NCBI RefSeq assembly: GCF_964204645.1
Contig: NC_134025.1
Span: 23,590,001-23,654,000, forward strand
Origin: Tubulanus polymorphus
Lineage: Eukaryota > Nemertea > Palaeonemertea > Tubulaniformes > Tubulanidae
DNA length: 64,000 nt
Direction of reading: 5' to 3'
Shown: piece by piece, positions 60,501-64,000 of the stretch
Numbering within the stretch: position 1 is the first letter of the stretch
Layout of the letters: the number at the start of each line of letters is the position of its first letter
Position numbers and translations under genes: made by a program
Notes under the pieces: generated by a model
The model's database searches: none
Seen by the model: the letters and a program-made list of their open reading frames with translations, nothing else
What the model was told of the DNA's origin: nothing

Positions 60501-62097
60501 CTCTTGTATCTCTCATGTCTCGTCTATCAGCATGGGTATCCCTCATATCGGCACGAGTGTCCCTCATATCAGCTCTTGTATCTCTCATGTCTCGTCTATC
60601 AGCACGGGTATCCCTCATATCAGCACGTGTATCCCTCATATCAGCACGGGTATCCCTCATATCAGCACGGGTATCTCTCATATCTCGTCTATCAGCACGG
60701 GTATCCCTCATATCAGCACGGGTATCTCTCATATCAGCTCTGGTATCTCTCATATCAGCTCTTGTATCTCTCATGTCTCGTCTATCAGCACGGGTATCTC
60801 TCATGTCTCGTCTATCAGCACGGGTATCCCTCATATCGGCACGAGTGTCCCTCATGTCAGCTCTGGTATCTCTCACGTCTCGTCTATCAGCACGGGTATC
60901 TCTCATATCAGCTCTGGTATCTCTCATATCAGCTCTTGTATCTCTCATGTCTCGTCTATCAGCACGGGTATCTCTCATGTCTCGTCTATCAGCACGGGTA
61001 TCCCTCATATCGGCACGAGTGTCCCTCATGTCAGCTCTGGTATCTCTCATGTCTCGTCTATCAGCACGGGTATCTCTCATATCAGCTCTGGTATCTCTCA
61101 TATCAGCACGAGTATCTCTTATATCTCGTCGATCAAGTGACTGTGTACTTGCTCGAGTATCTCTCACATCACGTCTATCAGCACGGGTATCCCTCATATC
61201 GGCACGAGTATCTCTCATATCAGCTCTGGTATCTCTCACATCCCGTCTATCAGCACGGGTATCTCTCATATCAGCTCTTGTATCTCTCATGTCTCGTCTA
61301 TCAGCACGAGTGTCCCTCATATCGGCTCGGGTATCTCTCATATCTCGTCTATCAGCACGGGTATCCCTCATATCAGCACGGGTATCTCTCATATCTCGTC
61401 TATCAGCACGGGTGTCCCTCATATCAGCACGGGTATCTCTCATGTCTCGTCTATCAGCACGGGTATCTCTCATATCAGCTCTGGTATCTGTCATATCAGC
61501 ACGGGTATCTCTCATGTCTCGTCTATCAGCACGGGTGTCCCTCATATCAGCTCTGGTATCTCTCATGTCTCGTCTATCAGCACGGGTGTCCCTCATATCG
61601 GCACGAGTATCTTTCATATCAGCTCTGGTATCTCTCACGTCCCGTCTATCAGCACGGATGTCCCTCATATCAGCTCTGGTATCTCTCATGTCTCGTCTAT
61701 CAGCACGGGTATCTCTCATATCAGCTCTGGTATCTCTCATGTCACGTCTATCAGCACGGGTATCTCTCATATCGGCACGAGTTTCTCTCATATCAGCTCT
61801 TGTATCTCTCACGTCCCGTCTATCAGCACGGGTATCCCTCATATCAGCACGGGTATCTCTCATATCAGCACGAGTATCCCTTATATCAGCCTGAATTTTT
61901 TTCATGGCGATTGCTGTATTGAATCGTGTTTCCCGTCGAAAGGGGCCATAGCTAGCCAATTTGTTTTCTTTCATCTGCGCAAAGGTTTCATGAGAAGTAC
62001 TTCTCCATTCCAATTTGGTGTTGACTGCATCTGGGACGACAGTGGTAATACATATAAGTACTACAATTAGACTTAACGAGGCACGTTGTCCTTCCAT
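57550..62097 (-). CDS. Giant RDTRAD-repeat secreted or membrane protein
   Basis: Three coding exons: 62097-57967, 57868-57798 and 57646-57550 (TAA). They give about 1,432 residues. The ATG at 62097-62095 is chosen because it starts a signal peptide (MEGQRASLSLIVVLICITTV) right after a TTTCAG acceptor in the 5' UTR. A short unique region (EWRSTSHETFAQMKENKLAS) is followed by about 1,290 residues of tandem MRDTRAD (7 residues) and RRDMRDTRAD (10 residues) units. Seven interruptions read RASTQSLDRRD. The C-terminus is unique: a Lys-rich patch (DKFQKKKAF), then a hydrophobic stretch (LINCGLTGIAGIIAYH) and a charged end, so it may be membrane-anchored. The alternating Arg/Asp pattern suggests a charged helical rod or disordered polyampholyte. 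No family was recognised. A structural or mucus role would be a guess. Confidence 0.8.
59399..60412 (-). repeat. 507-bp in-frame tandem duplication inside the repeat gene
   Basis: 59399-59905 and 59906-60412 are head-to-tail copies, offset by 507 bp (169 codons). I found no difference between them by eye. Each contains one STQSLD interruption and the rare variants RAEIRDNRAD and RDSRADLRD. Confidence 0.85.
60755..61090 (-). repeat. 174-bp in-frame tandem duplication inside the repeat gene
   Basis: The marker ACGAGTGTCCCTCATGTCAG recurs at 60841 and 61015, 174 bp (58 codons) apart, with near-identical flanks. The outer limits are approximate. Confidence 0.7.
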
Positions 62098-64000
62098 CGT
62101 TGCTCTGAAATGATGAAGATTTCTTATTTCAATTATCAATTAGATATACGACAGGTATTATATCATTTAGATTTACAATGCCCGACCTAGCATTCCAAAA
62201 ATAGAAACAAATTTAAAGTTTTATGAAATATCTGTCAGTGTAAACAATTTTCGTTTTTGGATCAACCATTTCAATGCACTGATATTGACGAGTCAAAGTA
62301 CATTGACCACACCTTTCTGCTCTCAGAGAAAGTGTCTTATCCTGTCCAATTTTAGAGTCCTCGTGTAGAGATTAATCAATATCTGCTCAAGGTTTTTGAA
62401 CGATGATTGAATACGATTTCATATTTTTCTTGTGTCCAATTACGATTATAAATTCTGATTAACTTGTGAATGTTTGCGATAGTTGCGCGGTTTACAGAGA
62501 GTATGCAAGAAAAAGATGGTCAGAAAGATAGCACACGATCTTTAAACACACCTTGTGTGTGAGGCGAAATGGAAGTTGATATCAGTACTGAGACACATTG
62601 ACGGGTCAGTTCACCAGAGGGGTAGCAAAGCGTTCATTCATAAAGGAAACAGCTCGTAACCACACAACAGCGTGTTAGTTACCATAATCTTAAAAGGACT
62701 AAGCAGCCAATGAAATAACTGAATTTCTGAGTCCTTTCAAAGCATGTTCTTCTTGACCCCTTAATGAATCTTTCACCACGATTATCTATCACGCTTACTT
62801 GCTTGCGCGTCCGTTAGTTCATAGACACACGTCAATTACAGTTAGGCCTAACTGTGACTGTGCAGTTCGCCACTTACACATTTGACTTAAGTTTATTTTT
62901 TCTCTGGGATCGGTTTTTGGATATTTCGCTCAATAAAACGAAATGTCTTTTGAACACACACCTCAAATTGGTAAAGAGGCTCAATTTTATGAACTAAATC
63001 AGTTTCCATTCCTGGCATTCAAAATCAAATCACATTATCAAATTCTATTCAATTAAAAGATCATGGTTCGTAGGCATGGAAACACAGGAAATATATTGTT
63101 TAAAACCAAAAAATGACCGGTCATTGCTCTGTAAATATGAGAAAAAAGAGTTTCCGCAATCCTTCAGTACAATTTGTGCATGTTCAAAATTTAAGAGAAA
63201 TACCCCCAGACAACCCCCTGCAATCACAGTGACATTTTGAAAGAATAGTCTTGCTCCCTTTGAAAAAATTGGCAAAAGTTACTCAATAAGGTGATCTGAA
63301 TTGGTGTTGTTCCGTGTATGAAAACGTTACGAGACTATTACGTAGAAACCCCCTGCTTTCACACAAAATTATTCTCTGGATGTCTTTGTAGCCTAAAGAT
63401 TATCATTGTTAAGAATAGTTATAGAATTCAGAAAGGTATTCTAACAGGTTCTGTTCCATTGATAATATGTTATAGACATATTACATACTGATTGGAATAA
63501 TTCAATTCAATGCGGAGATAGAGCACATTTATAAAACTTTTAGGTGAGAGATTTAAAAAAAAACTAAAAACCTCGAAAATTGAAATAACACGATACAGGG
63601 AGCCGCGAAACTGCAACATCGCAACAAATGATAATTATACATCCGTTTTCACATTAAGAAAATTGTGTATAGATTTTTTTTATCTATACGTTTATCAATT
63701 ATGCATACGAGAGAGTTGCGCGTTATATAAATGAGCAGGAATCACTAGTAGGTTATGATCCGGTACGTAATTTTAGTGTAATTCGACTCCTCACTAGAAG
63801 TATGGAATGTCTTAGAACAAAAACACGAAGGTCAGAAGAAGAACAGAGTGGAATGCATCTTTAACCAAAGAGAGCTGAAATCTATTTTATGCGGTGTAAA
63901 ATGAGAACAACATAACCGCTGTTGCAGGTGTGGTAAACTTCTCGATGAACCCTAAGTGAAAAGCTCGTTCATTATTGCGTTACTGTAACTTATCAAACAC
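62098..64000. other. Upstream region of the repeat-protein gene, no gene seen
   Basis: The TTTCAG acceptor at about 62105-62110 (minus) shows that a non-coding first exon lies somewhere upstream, but I could not place it. The remaining 1.8 kb is AT-rich with only short, non-coding open frames. Confidence 0.5.

Larger units (their letters stand above)
58020..61895 (-). repeat. 21/30-bp coding minisatellite (RDTRAD units)
   Basis: The coding repeats are 21 bp (MRDTRAD) and 30 bp (RRDMRDTRAD), mixed in higher-order blocks of about 51 bp. Most variation is synonymous (GGTATCTCT/GGTATCCCT/GGTGTCCCT, AGCACG/AGCTCT/GGCACG on the plus strand). The array contains two clear recent tandem duplications (507-bp and 174-bp periods). 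Confidence 0.93.

Noticed and set aside
58599-61922. Long plus-strand ORFs (RVSLISARVS and YQHGYLSYQ types)
   Set aside because: They are shadows of the minus-strand coding repeat. Only the minus frame has a signal peptide, splice sites and unique ends.
63045-63275. Minus-strand ORF of 76 codons
   Set aside because: No start context, family or splice support. It lies in AT-rich flanking DNA.

Overview
This window is animal nuclear DNA, AT-rich, with split genes and GT-AG introns. Most introns are a few hundred bases, and many genes lie close together on both strands. The gene set (fucolectin and C-type lectins, isthmin, miR-279-type microRNAs, Tc/pogo- and hAT-like MITEs) points to a protostome, most likely a marine lophotrochozoan such as a mollusc, annelid, nemertean or brachiopod. 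The phylum cannot be fixed from sequence alone. All exon models below were read by eye from frame continuity and splice sites.

Layout. 252-601 (+): the last two exons of a serine carboxypeptidase. 1283-3852: a foldback element with a 59-bp minisatellite in its arms. 4294-4884 (+): intronless mitochondrial ribosomal protein L11. 5942-9309 (-): a secreted lectin with four fucolectin (FTP) domains, each encoded by two phase-1 exons. 10506-10718 (-): a LINE relic. 11586-17663 (+): a large coiled-coil protein of unknown function. 18123-19482 (+): an isthmin-like AMOP-domain protein. 20549-26829 (-): ankyrin repeats joined to a GH20-like hexosaminidase region whose catalytic Asp-Glu pair appears lost. 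27548-29437 (-): CCDC28. 30786-47058 (+): UTP20, a very large nucleolar HEAT-repeat protein of the SSU processome. 47130-47763 (-): a possible small two-exon gene. 49861-51658 (+): a compact divergent homeobox gene with a clear TATA box. 53337-55622 (+): a secreted protein with two C-type lectin domains. 57550-62097 (-): a giant secreted or membrane protein built almost entirely from RDTRAD-type repeats.

The most striking feature is in one UTP20 intron (34093-35223). It carries seven tandem microRNA-like hairpins, about 100-200 bases apart and in the host orientation. Each 3' arm begins TGACTAGA, the miR-279 family 5' end including its seed, and each 5' arm is complementary. It reads as an expanded intronic miR-279 cluster co-transcribed with a ribosome-biogenesis gene.

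Other points of interest are the ankyrin-GH20 chimera with the altered active-site motif, the arginine/aspartate repeat protein with recent in-frame tandem duplications (507 and 174 bp periods), the isthmin lacking a visible thrombospondin repeat, and the foldback element. The genes do not form one pathway. Three are secreted carbohydrate-recognition or glycan-related proteins, which fits innate immunity or mucus biology in a marine invertebrate.
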